Below are positions 44,521 through 54,531 of a stretch of DNA of 64,000 nt, piece by piece. The DNA comes from Candidatus Cloacimonas sp. (GTDB taxonomy: Bacteria; Cloacimonadota; Cloacimonadia; Cloacimonadales; Cloacimonadaceae), in assembly GCA_035403355.1 (NCBI GenBank), contig DAONFA010000002.1, positions 62,001 through 126,000 on the forward strand. Direction: 5' to 3'. Under the pieces are notes generated by a model. That model was not told where the DNA came from. It ran no database searches and saw only the letters and a list, made by a program, of their open reading frames with translations. A program made the translations under genes and the position numbers. Each line of letters opens with the position of its first letter. The stretch's first letter is position 1.

Positions 44521-45613
44521 CTTTATTCCTCAAGGTATATTTTCCAAAGCCGGTTATATCCGCAAAAATGAATTCCCGATTTTGGCTATAGTAATACCAG
44601 ATAATATAGGGGTATTTATCTAAAGCATAAACTTCCGAGTAGATATCATCCGGTTCTCCATATTTAATATAAATTCTACCCTGGTCTGTAGTCCATCCTG
44701 CAATTTTTTTATGCACGGTAAATCGTTCGTCTGCGGTTAGCACTCTTTGATAGAATTTTTCACGCAGTTCGTTGCGTATTGTTCCCGGGCTGGGGTCATT
44801 AGTTTTCCAGAATGCTTCAATTGCTTCTGCTTGTTTTTCTTTGGGTAGGCGTCTTAAGACCTGCCAATCATTCTGGTTGGCAATATAGCGAATTTGAGAA
44901 ATTTGGTCTTGCAGAGAATAGCGCAAGGAATAGGCATACCAGGGTGAAAACAAAAACGGTTCCATTTGGTAGTGGATATTTTTCTCAAAGAAAGTTAGTT
45001 TCATTTGATTTTGGGAATCGGTTTTCAGGTAAGGCAGGAGGTCAAGAATAATAGGGCTTTCAGGATTAGTTACAGTCAGCAATTGGTTATCTATCTGAAC
45101 TTGTAAACTATCCAGGGCTATGGAATAGCTTTGATACAGCTTTATTTCTTCAATATCCAAGGCGGTAAGGGTTTCGGGAATAAACTCAATTCCTTCTTTT
45201 TTGGCTATAATCCAGCTTAAACCAATTTCTGTGCCGGAAGGGTCAACAATAAATTGCCGCTTATAATTTCGGTTATCGCCCATTTCCTTATTCTTGATCT
45301 GTAAATTTACAGAATAAGAGCCCGCAGGAAGTTCCTGCTGAAAGCGGACAGGGATTCCACAATCATTTAACCATTCCCTTTTAAGAATTACCTGGTTTTT
45401 TCCCAGGGTAGCCACCTGCTTTTTTTTCGCGTTATTTATTTGTAAGGATACCTGATAGAGCGCTTTTTCACTGCCTTTTTTAAAATTGATTGTGCTGTAA
45501 GGAAAAACAACCCATATCTCAACCTGGTTGGCGTAGTATTCATAAAAGATTTCCTGAGCGGAAAGAAAGCTGAAGGTAAACAGCAGAATGCAACAGCTAA
45601 TAAGTTTTCCCAT
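44507..45613 (-). CDS. GWxTD-domain secreted protein (first copy)
   Basis: 368 residues. A signal peptide (ending near 20, FLSAQ) is followed by beta-rich sequence and a C-terminal GWxTD block, AGWTTDQGRIYIKYGEPDDIY, then YIIWYYYSQNREFIFADITGFGKY. ATG 45613 is preferred over an in-frame TTG at 45622 because AAGGA lies at a proper distance only from the ATG. It overlaps the dnaE end by 17 nt. The two GWxTD genes share domain order but only modest sequence, an old duplication. Confidence 0.8.
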   Translation of the reverse strand: MGKLISCCILLFTFSFLSAQEIFYEYYANQVEIWVVFPYSTINFKKGSEKALYQVSLQINNAKKKQVATLGKNQVILKREWLNDCGIPVRFQQELPAGSYSVNLQIKNKEMGDNRNYKRQFIVDPSGTEIGLSWIIAKKEGIEFIPETLTALDIEEIKLYQSYSIALDSLQVQIDNQLLTVTNPESPIILDLLPYLKTDSQNQMKLTFFEKNIHYQMEPFLFSPWYAYSLRYSLQDQISQIRYIANQNDWQVLRRLPKEKQAEAIEAFWKTNDPSPGTIRNELREKFYQRVLTADERFTVHKKIAGWTTDQGRIYIKYGEPDDIYSEVYALDKYPYIIWYYYSQNREFIFADITGFGKYTLRNKDEEY

Positions 45614-48600
45614 TGATAGCAATCCTTATTTGAACTTCCATCTTTTCTTTGTCCATCCAGTTTAGCAAGGTCTCATCAGGAAAGAAGAATTTGCGGGATT
45701 CCAATTGATAGCCGCTTAGTTCGTCGTTTTGAATTCGGGTTATGAGTTTAAACTTTCCCTGATTAGGGATTAGTTTTTTGTTCAATTCGGCAAGATGATT
45801 TTTTTGTAAATGCTCGCTACGCAAATTCAGTTTAATTTCTCCGCTCAAATCAGAAGCCAAATCAGCGAAATCAATTAAAGCATTCGGCAGCACTCTTAAA
45901 ATGCCGTCTTCGTTACCGTTAAAAGTAGATTTAGTGCCTATGATGAAAAAGAGCTTTCCCGTAACGATTTTCTTCATATATAGGTTGAAGTCCTTATTAA
46001 ACAGAGGCACTTCAAATTTTCCTGCCAGGTCTTCAAATTCTATGAAAGCAATAGGATTTCCTTTACTGTCCTTCTTTTTGGAAATACCGGTCACAATTCC
46101 GGCAAGCAGCAATTCACCATTATTTTTACTTTTGCCGGTGCTGGAATCGGCATTAGTAAAGTGTTTTATCAAAGAGCGGTATTCATATAAGGGATGGCCG
46201 CTTAAATAGAATCCTAAAACATCTTTTTCTTTTTCCAGCTGATGAAGATAAGACCAGGGTTCAACTGTAGGTAGAGGAGGATAGTAATTTTGTTCCTCGT
46301 TGGCATCGTCCATCAAATCAAAAATAGTGCTCTGTCCTCTTTTTTTATCCTTCTGATCATTACTGCTGAATTGTAATGCCTGTTCAATTACAGCCCATTT
46401 TTGTGCCCGGTTTCCTTCCAGTTCATCCATTGCCCCGGAAGCAATTAAGCTTTCCAGAATGGTTTTATTCACGCTGCTGCTATCTAAACGACTGCAGAAG
46501 TTGAAAATGCTTTTATAATTTCCTCCTTGTTTTCTGTCTTCAATAATATCTCGCATTGCAGCATCGCCCAAATTTTTTATAGCTCGTAAACCGAAAAGAA
46601 CTTCTTTTCCGTGAACACTGAATTCACTATCGCTACGGTTTATATTGGGGGGGATGATCTTTATTCCCATTTTTTTACAGACCTCAATTTTAGCAGGTAT
46701 TCTTGCCGGATCATCTTCCAAAGAAAGTAAAGCAGCCATAAATTCCACCGGATAATATGCTTTTAAATATGCCGTTTGATAGGCAACTAAAGCATAGCAG
46801 GTAGCATGGGATTTATTAAAAGCGTATTCCGCAAAGCGTAGCCAATCCTGCCAAATCTTGTCTATTACTGCATCAGGAACCTTTTTAGCTTTAGCGCCCT
46901 GTTTGAATTTTTCCTGATATTGTTGCATATATTCGGAGTCCTTTTTACCCATTGCTTTTCTTAAACTATCTGCTTCGCCGCCTGTAAAATCACCCATTTC
47001 GCGAGCAATTTGCATCACCTGTTCCTGATAGATAGTTACTCCGTAGGTTTCTTTCAAGGCATTTTCCATCAGGGGATGATCATACACAACTTTTTCGCGT
47101 CCGTGTTTGCGGCTGATAAATGTTTCTATAAATTGGATAGGACCCGGTCTATAGAGAGCTACCATAGCAATCAAGTCCTCAATTTTGTTGGGCTTTAGTG
47201 CTATAAGGTATTTACGCATTCCGTCTGATTCAAACTGAAAAACGCCGTCGGTTTCACCCTTTCCTAATAAATTAAAGACCTTTTTATCTTCCAGAGAGAT
47301 GTGATTTATATCCAAATCAATATTTTGCGCCTGTCTCACCAAATCTATGGTTTTTTGGATCAGAGTCAGATTTTTTAAACCCAATATGTCCATTTTCAGT
47401 AGCTTCAAATCATTCAGCCATTTTCCTTCATATTGCACCAGAATAACCTTTTCTTCACCTTTTTGGCTGCTACAGGCAAGAGGAACATAGTTTGTTAAAT
47501 CTCCGGGGGCAATTACCACTCCTGCAGCATGGACTCCTGTTTGGCGAACTAATCCTTCCAGCACTTTAGAATATTTGAAAATTTTGGTGTAAACTTCGTT
47601 ACTGTTAATTAACGCAGCAAATTCCGGTATTTGATTATATGCTTCCTCCAAAGTTTTATTATTTCCCGGAATGGTTTTAGTAATGGCATTTGCTTCGGTA
47701 GCTGGAACACTTAGCACTCTGGCAACATCTTTAATTACGCTTTTTGCCTGCAAAGTGGAGAAAGTTATTATTTGAGTAACATTTTCCCTTCCGTAGCGTT
47801 GAACTATATAATCTATCACTTTACTTCTGTTTTGAGCGCAGAAATCTATATCTATATCCGGCATATTAATTCTATCGGGATTTAGAAATCTTTCAAAAAC
47901 CAGTCCGTATTTTAATGGATCAATTTGCGTGATATCAAGTAAATAAGCAACAATACTTCCGGCACCTGAACCACGACCGGGTCCTACGGGGACATTTTGT
48001 TTTCGGGCATTATCAACGATATCTTTCACGATGAGAAAATAGCCATTAAAGCCCATTCTGTCAATCACTTCCAGCTCATATTCAATGCGCCGGTTAATGG
48101 TATCATTCACCTCAGAGTATTTGCTTTTGGCATTTTCATAGCAGAGATACTTTAAATATTCACCCATAGATTTAAATTCGGGAGGCGTTTCAATATTAGG
48201 CAGCAGAAATTTGTCATAGTGCAGTTCCAGATCAATCATATCCGCAATTTTTAATGTATTTGTATATGCCTCGGGAACTTCAGGAAAGATTTCCCGCATT
48301 TCTTCCGGGCTTTTAAAATAAAGCTGATTAGTCCCATAACGCATCCGATCGGGATCGTTCAACAGCTTTCCGGTTTGAATACATAATAGAATATCGTGAG
48401 CTTCATAATCATTTTGATGGAGGTAATGGCAATCATTGGTAAGGACCATTGGAATTTCCAGTTCTTTTGCCAATTTAATCAAATGGGGCATAACCTTTTT
48501 TTCCGGTTCCAAGTTGTGATTTTGCAATTCAATATAAAATCTGTCCTGAAACAGTTCTTTATACCATAAGGCAACTTCTTTTGCCTGCTTTAGCCGATCA

Positions 48601-49040
48601 TTATATATTAGAGCAGGAATTTCTCCTTTCACACAGGCGGATAGACAAATTAGCCCTTCGTTGTATTGTTGCAGCAGGTCTTTGGAAATCCGGGGTTTAT
48701 AATAAAAACCCTTAATATAAGATATGGAAGAGAGTTTCATCAAGTTTTTATAGCCCTGCTCATTTTGTGCCAGCAGAATCAAGTGATAACGGCTTTCATT
48801 CTTGCTACTTTCACTTTCCAATTCGCCGTTAATAATATATGCTTCTATTCCTATGATAGGTTTGATACCTGCACTTTGTGCCGTTTTATAAAAATCAATG
48901 GCTCCAAAAAGGTTACCATGATCCGTTATGGCAACAGCAGGCATATTATATTCCTTTGCCAAATTGATCATTCTATCAACTCTGCAAGCACCATCCAACA
49001 TACTATATTGCGTATGGTTATGTAAATGAACGAAGGACAT
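45597..49040 (-). CDS. dnaE: DNA polymerase III alpha subunit
   Basis: 1147 residues, near the family's usual length. PHP domain FVHLHNHTQYSMLDGACR and AVAITDHGNLFGA at the start, GPGRGSGAGSIVAYLL, catalytic acids in MPDIDIDFCAQNR, TGVHAAGVVIAP, the finger/tau regions (FNKSHATCYALVAYQTAYLKAYYPVEFMAALLS) and an OB domain near 975 (LLLAGIVTGISKKKD). Main replicative polymerase. The GWxTD genes lie directly downstream, an unusual pairing. Confidence 0.95.
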   Translation of the reverse strand: MSFVHLHNHTQYSMLDGACRVDRMINLAKEYNMPAVAITDHGNLFGAIDFYKTAQSAGIKPIIGIEAYIINGELESESSKNESRYHLILLAQNEQGYKNLMKLSSISYIKGFYYKPRISKDLLQQYNEGLICLSACVKGEIPALIYNDRLKQAKEVALWYKELFQDRFYIELQNHNLEPEKKVMPHLIKLAKELEIPMVLTNDCHYLHQNDYEAHDILLCIQTGKLLNDPDRMRYGTNQLYFKSPEEMREIFPEVPEAYTNTLKIADMIDLELHYDKFLLPNIETPPEFKSMGEYLKYLCYENAKSKYSEVNDTINRRIEYELEVIDRMGFNGYFLIVKDIVDNARKQNVPVGPGRGSGAGSIVAYLLDITQIDPLKYGLVFERFLNPDRINMPDIDIDFCAQNRSKVIDYIVQRYGRENVTQIITFSTLQAKSVIKDVARVLSVPATEANAITKTIPGNNKTLEEAYNQIPEFAALINSNEVYTKIFKYSKVLEGLVRQTGVHAAGVVIAPGDLTNYVPLACSSQKGEEKVILVQYEGKWLNDLKLLKMDILGLKNLTLIQKTIDLVRQAQNIDLDINHISLEDKKVFNLLGKGETDGVFQFESDGMRKYLIALKPNKIEDLIAMVALYRPGPIQFIETFISRKHGREKVVYDHPLMENALKETYGVTIYQEQVMQIAREMGDFTGGEADSLRKAMGKKDSEYMQQYQEKFKQGAKAKKVPDAVIDKIWQDWLRFAEYAFNKSHATCYALVAYQTAYLKAYYPVEFMAALLSLEDDPARIPAKIEVCKKMGIKIIPPNINRSDSEFSVHGKEVLFGLRAIKNLGDAAMRDIIEDRKQGGNYKSIFNFCSRLDSSSVNKTILESLIASGAMDELEGNRAQKWAVIEQALQFSSNDQKDKKRGQSTIFDLMDDANEEQNYYPPLPTVEPWSYLHQLEKEKDVLGFYLSGHPLYEYRSLIKHFTNADSSTGKSKNNGELLLAGIVTGISKKKDSKGNPIAFIEFEDLAGKFEVPLFNKDFNLYMKKIVTGKLFFIIGTKSTFNGNEDGILRVLPNALIDFADLASDLSGEIKLNLRSEHLQKNHLAELNKKLIPNQGKFKLITRIQNDELSGYQLESRKFFFPDETLLNWMDKEKMEVQIRIAINGKTY

Positions 49041-49643
49041 CTCTTACTCCTTGTTTTTATCTAAACTATTAAAATTGGAAGGCAGTTTTCTGTCAAAGAG
49101 TTTTATAAGCTGTTTTTTTTCTCGCAGGCAAAGCAAATTCTGTATCTACTGAAATCTGATAAGCATCAATTCCGAGGGTTGTATATGAAAGAACAATTCC
49201 GACCATAGTTTTTCCTTAATATTTTTACACTAAACCACTAAAATAATGCAATGTTACAGAGTCAAGGGAAAAGGTTTTCTCAAACAGATTTAGCTTTATT
49301 GCAGATTTAATTGGTATGAGTCAAAAGGAAATACGAAGACCTTGGTGATCTTGCAAATTTAGAAGTGATCGCTGCCTGTAAATCTCTTTTTAACAATCCT
49401 AAAACATATTTGGGCTTTAAAAGTAATACTTACTATTAAAATAAAAACCGATTATTTTCTTAATCCGATAAGCTATAATCGGTTATAAAGTAATAGTTAT
49501 TAAGTAGTTAGCTATTCTCAGTTTAATAGTTCCAAGATCTCTTGTTTTATTATTTTCAAGGCAAATGGCATAATAATTGCAAAGTAGTGAAGATAATTGG
49601 GATACATATTATTATATCCTGCAAACTAAATGCTGAGGGAAAA
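49041..49643. other. Intergenic region, 603 bp, upstream of the ATP-grasp cluster
   Basis: Divergent region. No good gene. A 39-codon open stretch (49320-49439) hints at a relic. An inverted repeat lies at 49447-49483. No confident promoter hexamers were found, although AT-rich DNA at 49540-49620 could hold one. Confidence 0.5.
49447..49483. promoter_or_regulatory. Inverted repeat upstream of the ATP-grasp cluster
   Basis: ACCGATTAT (49447-49455) and ATAATCGGT (49475-49483), perfect 9-bp arms with a 19-nt loop. It could be an operator for the cluster or the terminator of a lost gene. Confidence 0.4.
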
Positions 49644-49892
49644 ATGAATACAGAACAACTTATGACCCTTGCTGTAAATAAAAATGGCTTTGTTTTTGAT
49701 CCTGAAAATGGGATAAGCTATACTGTAAACGAAACAGGTCTTTTTATCTTGCAGAAATTACAATCGGGTGTTACAAAAGAAGAGATTATCAACTGTTTAA
49801 CCGAAGAATATGAAGTTACCCCGAAGAATGCTGAAAGTGATTTAGATCATTTTATGGCAATGCTTAAAGCTTTGAATTTGATTGAGGAATAA
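49644..49892 (+). CDS. PqqD-like protein (RRE-type small helical protein)
   Basis: 82 residues. NGFVFDPENGISYTVNETGLFILQKLQSGVTKEEIINCLTEEYEV is the PqqD/RRE winged-helix pattern, and a C-terminal helix LDHFMAMLKALNLIEE follows. PqqD-like proteins bind peptide substrates for tailoring enzymes or serve in HPr-kinase-related systems. ATG 49644 sits 8 nt after GAGGGA; the upstream in-frame start lacks a ribosome site. First gene of a seven-gene cluster; 5 nt separate it from the ATP-grasp gene. Confidence 0.8.
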   Translation: MNTEQLMTLAVNKNGFVFDPENGISYTVNETGLFILQKLQSGVTKEEIINCLTEEYEVTPKNAESDLDHFMAMLKALNLIEE

Positions 49893-49897
49893 GAGCA

Positions 49898-50983
49898 ATG
49901 TTGCAATTAGATGATCTACAGATTAGTATTGCTGTTTCTGGGTTAAAAACAGGCGATAATCCCCAACCTGGAATTCCGGTAATTCGTTCTCTTAGAGCTG
50001 CTGGTTTTAAAGGTAAAATAATTGGTTTTGTTTATGATGCTATGGAATCCGGAATTTATTTGGAAGATATAGCAGACGAGATTTATCAAATGCCTTATCC
50101 TTCCACTGGTGCGGAATCATTTTTAACTCGCTTGGGTTATATCAATTCCAGAAGTAAAATTGATGTTATTATCCCTACTTTGGATTCAGAAATTCCGCTT
50201 TATATTCGTTTACAAAAAGAGCTCCAAGAACTTGGCATACATACTTTTATCTGCACAGAGAAGCAATTTAACCTGCGCGATAAAAGCAAACTGTTTCATT
50301 ATTTTACATCCGAAGATATTACTGTTCCTAAAACAGTCCTATTGAATAGTGTCGCAGAAATCAATAAAGCTATCCAAGAAATAGAGTTTCCAGTTTTTAT
50401 TAAAGGTTATCTCTACGAAGCATATAAAGCCAATAATAATATAGAAGCTCAAAAGTATTTTCTGGAGCTCCAGGCAAAATGGGGCTTACCGGTTATTCTG
50501 CAAGAGCTTATTGAAGGTGATGAATTTAATGTAGTTATTTTAGGAGATGGTAAAGGAAACTGTTTGGGAATGGTTCCACAACGAAAACTGGTTATAACAG
50601 ATAAGGGAAAAGGTTTTGGAGGCGTAGTAGTAAACAATCCTGCTCTGGAAAAATTTGCGCAGAAAGTAATAAAAACACTTTCTTGGCGAGGACCCTGCGA
50701 ACTGGAAATTATTAAAGATAAAGAGGGAGTTTTTCATTTACTGGAAATTAATCCTCGTTTTCCGGCCTGGGTTCGTTTAGCGGAAGGATGTGGCCAAAAT
50801 CAACCTGCAGCGACTGTCTTACTGGCTTTAGGTAATCAAATTGAAGAATTGCCTCCTTTTAAACCGGGAGTTCTTTTTATCCGTCATTCAGAAGATATTA
50901 TCAGTAATATCAACCTTCTGGGTGAAATTTCTGTTAATGGTGAACTGATCAGAAAGCAAAAAAAGCAAGAGGAAATAAAATGA
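49898..50983 (+). CDS. ATP-grasp enzyme (carboxylate-amine ligase type)
   Basis: 361 residues. An N-terminal pre-ATP-grasp Rossmann-like domain (about 1-120; ISIAVSGLKTG, DVIIPTLDSEIPLY) is followed by the ATP-grasp fold: FPVFIKGYLYEAYKA, VILQELIEGDEFNVVILG, and the metal-binding LLEINPRFPAWVRLAEGCGQN near 284. The layout is like CarB-type ligases that join a carboxylate to an amine through an acyl phosphate. Substrate unknown. It overlaps the PLP-decarboxylase start by 4 nt. Confidence 0.85.
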   Translation: MLQLDDLQISIAVSGLKTGDNPQPGIPVIRSLRAAGFKGKIIGFVYDAMESGIYLEDIADEIYQMPYPSTGAESFLTRLGYINSRSKIDVIIPTLDSEIPLYIRLQKELQELGIHTFICTEKQFNLRDKSKLFHYFTSEDITVPKTVLLNSVAEINKAIQEIEFPVFIKGYLYEAYKANNNIEAQKYFLELQAKWGLPVILQELIEGDEFNVVILGDGKGNCLGMVPQRKLVITDKGKGFGGVVVNNPALEKFAQKVIKTLSWRGPCELEIIKDKEGVFHLLEINPRFPAWVRLAEGCGQNQPAATVLLALGNQIEELPPFKPGVLFIRHSEDIISNINLLGEISVNGELIRKQKKQEEIK

Positions 50984-52329
50984 AAAAACATTATACTGCT
51001 CCATACATTGAACGCAATAGCGCTGGAAATCTTAATAAATATGCTCATACCACGGTTGTTAGACATCAGGATAATATTGATGGTATTCCCATTAAGAACT
51101 TAGTAGAAAAATTTGGAACTCCGCTATTTGTCTTTTCTGAGAAACATATTAGACATTCCTACAGGCGATTACTGGAAACAATTAGTATTCATTATCCCAA
51201 AGCAGAAATTGTTTGGAGTTATAAAACTAATTATCTTGCAGCTATTTGTAATATTTTTCATCAAGAAGGTGCAGCAGCAGAAGTAGTTAGTCGGATGGAA
51301 TATGAAAAAGCAAGGAGTAATGGTATCCCTGGGAATAGAATATATTTTAATGGACCTTCCAAGCGTAAGCAGGACTTGCAATTAGCTATACAAGAAGGTG
51401 CCTATATACATATTGACCACTTAGAGGAACTGTATCTAATAGAAAATATTGCTGATGAACTTGCTATCAAGCCCAAAGTTGCTATTCGCGTAAATATGGA
51501 TACAGGGATCAGTCCAATGTGGACGCGTTTTGGTTTTAATTATGAAAATGGTGAAGCTTATAGAACCGTCCAGCGTCTGGTTTCGGGAGGCAAAATAAAC
51601 TTAGTGGGTTTGCATACTCATATTGGCACTTTTATTTTAGACCCAAACGCTTATTATTGGGCTGCCACCAAACTCTTGAATTTTGCTCAAACGATTAAGG
51701 ATAATTTTGGTATCGTATTAGAGTATATAGATATGGGTGGTGGTTTTGCTTCTTCAAATACTTTAATTGATCAATACACTCCTGGAGAACTGGCTTCACC
51801 CTCTTTGGAACAGTATGCTGAAGCAATAGGAGCAGCTTTTAATGCATCGTATTATGTTAAAGAACACAATCCCCGTTTAATCTTAGAAACTGGAAGAGTG
51901 TTAATTGACGAATCTGGTTATCTTATTGCCAGTGTGCTGGGCAAAAAGAATCTTCCCACTGGTGAGCGTGCTGTAATTTTAGATGCAGGAGTGAATATAA
52001 ACATTACTGCCTGGTGGTATAAACAACGCGTATTACCTACCAAACCTTTTCCGGGAACATATCAAAACACCGTATTTTATGGTCCTCTGTGTATGAATAT
52101 TGATGTCCTTCGCAGTGCTATGCCTTTTCCTGATCTTTATTATGGCGATACAGTTATTATTTCTCCTGTTGGTGCTTATAATGTAACTCAATGGATGCAA
52201 TTTATAGAATATCGTCCTAATGTCTGTTTAATAAACGAAACCGGTGAAGTAGATGTTATTCGTTTCCGTGAAGATCTTTCGGACATAACTTCCCGAGAAT
52301 TTATTCCAGATCATTTACGGAAGATATGA
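50980..52329 (+). CDS. PLP-dependent decarboxylase (LysA/ornithine group IV fold)
   Basis: 449 residues. Alanine-racemase-like barrel with the PLP lysine in VWSYKTNY (K82), GLHTHIGTFI, YIDMGGGFA, LILETGRVLIDESG (the usual E-P-G-R is E-T-G-R) and YGPLCMNIDVL. It resembles diaminopimelate decarboxylase-like enzymes of secondary metabolism more than housekeeping LysA. It overlaps ATP-grasp and the next gene by 4 nt each, so all three are co-translated. Substrate unknown. Confidence 0.82.
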   Translation: MKKHYTAPYIERNSAGNLNKYAHTTVVRHQDNIDGIPIKNLVEKFGTPLFVFSEKHIRHSYRRLLETISIHYPKAEIVWSYKTNYLAAICNIFHQEGAAAEVVSRMEYEKARSNGIPGNRIYFNGPSKRKQDLQLAIQEGAYIHIDHLEELYLIENIADELAIKPKVAIRVNMDTGISPMWTRFGFNYENGEAYRTVQRLVSGGKINLVGLHTHIGTFILDPNAYYWAATKLLNFAQTIKDNFGIVLEYIDMGGGFASSNTLIDQYTPGELASPSLEQYAEAIGAAFNASYYVKEHNPRLILETGRVLIDESGYLIASVLGKKNLPTGERAVILDAGVNINITAWWYKQRVLPTKPFPGTYQNTVFYGPLCMNIDVLRSAMPFPDLYYGDTVIISPVGAYNVTQWMQFIEYRPNVCLINETGEVDVIRFREDLSDITSREFIPDHLRKI

Positions 52330-54512
52330 ACTGGACACGATTTTTCAGGTCTGTGGGGTCAGTGATTTTAGCTATTCCAGATAGCTATGCCACGGTTTTG
52401 TTTTCGGATTCGGTATGTTTAGGTTTAATTTTACTGACTATTACATTATTATCTCCTGTTGTTGGATTATCGGGTTTATTCTCTTTAATTGTAGCAATTT
52501 TGGCAGTACGCATTTTAGGATTTGAGCACTGGGAATCAAAGAGTGGAATAACTGCTTTCAATTCCCTTTTAACAGGTATGATGGTTGGGTATTATTATCC
52601 AATGCAGATTATCAGCAGTGCCCCTATAAATTATCTTTGTTTTTTGTTGTTAGTTTCTTTGCTCACTCTTTTACTATATCTGTTTAGCAGTTATCTTTTC
52701 CATCAATTATTCCGTTTACCTTCTATGAGTTTATCTTTTTCCATAGTAGCTATCTTGCTATGGTATTACTTTGCACGCATAGGATATTTATCCAATTATC
52801 CCTTTGATAAAATACTGCTGTTTAGTCCAGCACCTAAGTTACCTGAATTTTGGCGTTTATTCTTTATTTCTTTGGGTTCTATATTTTTCACTCCTGAAGT
52901 TTCTGCAGGCATTTTAGTTTCATTAGCTTTACTAATTATTACGCGTATTGGATTTGGTTTGGCACTTTTAGGGTGGACGCTAAATTTCATATTAATGCGT
53001 TTGATGGGAGTGCAACCAGGTAGTGGAGTTTTTTATTCAGGTTTTAATGCTATTTTAATTATGTATGCAGTTGCGGGAATATATCTTTTACCAAGTAAAA
53101 GCTCTATTTTAATTGGGTTATTGGCAACAGGTATCGGTTTTTTATTTACTGTGCTGTTCAATGTTGTATATTATCATTATAATGCTTTTACGGGTTTATA
53201 TACTCCTTTGTTAGTTCCGGTTTTTGCTTTTCCATTCAATATAGTTGTTTTGCTGGTAATTTTCAGTTTACGCTTACGGCTGAAAGTAAGTAAACCTATA
53301 ATGAATGATTATGGTGTTTTCAATCCCGAATTGTCTTTGCAGACCTATCAGGAACGCTATAAAAGGTTCAGTCATTTAGGTATCCCCCAATTTGCCATAC
53401 CGTTGAATGGTCTGTGGACGATCACACAAGGTAATAATGGTATTTATACTCATAAATTGGATTGGGCTTATGCTTGGGATTTTGAGATGTTGAATAGTGA
53501 AAAAAGAAGCTACGATAAAGAAGATAATAATCTGAATGACTATTTTTCGTATGGGAAACCTGTTTTAGCTTCAGCAGCAGGTTATGTAGTTAAAATTTCT
53601 GATGGTATTCTTGATAATCCTATTGGCCAGATTAATACTAAAGAAAATTGGGGCAATTATGTCTGCCTTTCTCATAGCTACGGACTCTACTCTTTTTATG
53701 CTCATCTTAAACAGAGTAGCATCAGAATTAAAGTTGGGGATTATGTTCAAAAAGGTGATTGTATAGCTCAATTAGGTAATTCAGGACGCTCTTCAGTTCC
53801 CCATTTGCATTTTCAAGTTCAATTGGGAATTGAACCTGGCAGCCCTACCCGTCTTTCACATCTTATTAACTACAAACTCGTTAAGGAAGATAAGACCTAT
53901 GAATTTATCGGTAGTGGCATACCCAAAGAGGGAGATACAATTTCTGCCTTAGTGTCAGAACCACATTTACAGAGCATTTTGGCTTTACAACAGCATAGCG
54001 AGCAGCAATTACAAATAAAGTGTGGTAAAAAACAAAGCACTGAATTTTGGAAAGTAAATCTTGATCTTTTAGGCAATTTTACCATAAAATCTACAAAACA
54101 TACCGAACTGGGCTTTAGCGTTTATGATGGAATATACAATTCTCTTTCTTTAAAAGGGAATCGTAAAAGTGCTCTTGCTGCTTTTGCGGTGATAATTTCT
54201 CGTTTGCCTTACATAGAACAACAAGAAATCTATTTAACTGATGAACCGGCTCTTTCGGTTATTATTAGTCCTGCGTTACGGCATATAGTCCTTTTTTTCA
54301 GTCCCTTATTTCCTCTTTTTTCAGCTTGTATATATAGTAAAGTAAAGACCAATTCCAAGGTTATTGAAATTGAGAGTGATATCACTTACCGCATTTTAGG
54401 CATCCGATACCGAAACAGAACAGGAAAAGTAATCTTAGAAAAATATAAGGGATTAACAGCTTTAGAGCTGATAAAGAAAAATAAGACCTTATTGAAAGCC
54501 GAAACATTTTAA
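52326..54512 (+). CDS. Urea-transporter-fold membrane domain fused to an M23 metallopeptidase
   Basis: 728 residues. The first 320 are a urea-transporter-like two-repeat membrane domain (ITAFNSLLTGMMVGYYYP at 75-92; GVFYSGFNAILIMYAVAGI at 234-252; LLVPVFAFPFNIVVLL at 295-310). An M23/LytM domain spans about 355-515, with H376, D379, YAHL H460 and PHLHF H493/H495, all zinc-site residues present. The C-terminal 200 residues are unassigned (KTYEF to end). This is a transporter tethered to a peptidoglycan endopeptidase. It overlaps the decarboxylase by 4 nt. Confidence 0.8.
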   Translation: MNWTRFFRSVGSVILAIPDSYATVLFSDSVCLGLILLTITLLSPVVGLSGLFSLIVAILAVRILGFEHWESKSGITAFNSLLTGMMVGYYYPMQIISSAPINYLCFLLLVSLLTLLLYLFSSYLFHQLFRLPSMSLSFSIVAILLWYYFARIGYLSNYPFDKILLFSPAPKLPEFWRLFFISLGSIFFTPEVSAGILVSLALLIITRIGFGLALLGWTLNFILMRLMGVQPGSGVFYSGFNAILIMYAVAGIYLLPSKSSILIGLLATGIGFLFTVLFNVVYYHYNAFTGLYTPLLVPVFAFPFNIVVLLVIFSLRLRLKVSKPIMNDYGVFNPELSLQTYQERYKRFSHLGIPQFAIPLNGLWTITQGNNGIYTHKLDWAYAWDFEMLNSEKRSYDKEDNNLNDYFSYGKPVLASAAGYVVKISDGILDNPIGQINTKENWGNYVCLSHSYGLYSFYAHLKQSSIRIKVGDYVQKGDCIAQLGNSGRSSVPHLHFQVQLGIEPGSPTRLSHLINYKLVKEDKTYEFIGSGIPKEGDTISALVSEPHLQSILALQQHSEQQLQIKCGKKQSTEFWKVNLDLLGNFTIKSTKHTELGFSVYDGIYNSLSLKGNRKSALAAFAVIISRLPYIEQQEIYLTDEPALSVIISPALRHIVLFFSPLFPLFSACIYSKVKTNSKVIEIESDITYRILGIRYRNRTGKVILEKYKGLTALELIKKNKTLLKAETF

Positions 54513-54531
54513 TTTTATAAGGAGTTATATT

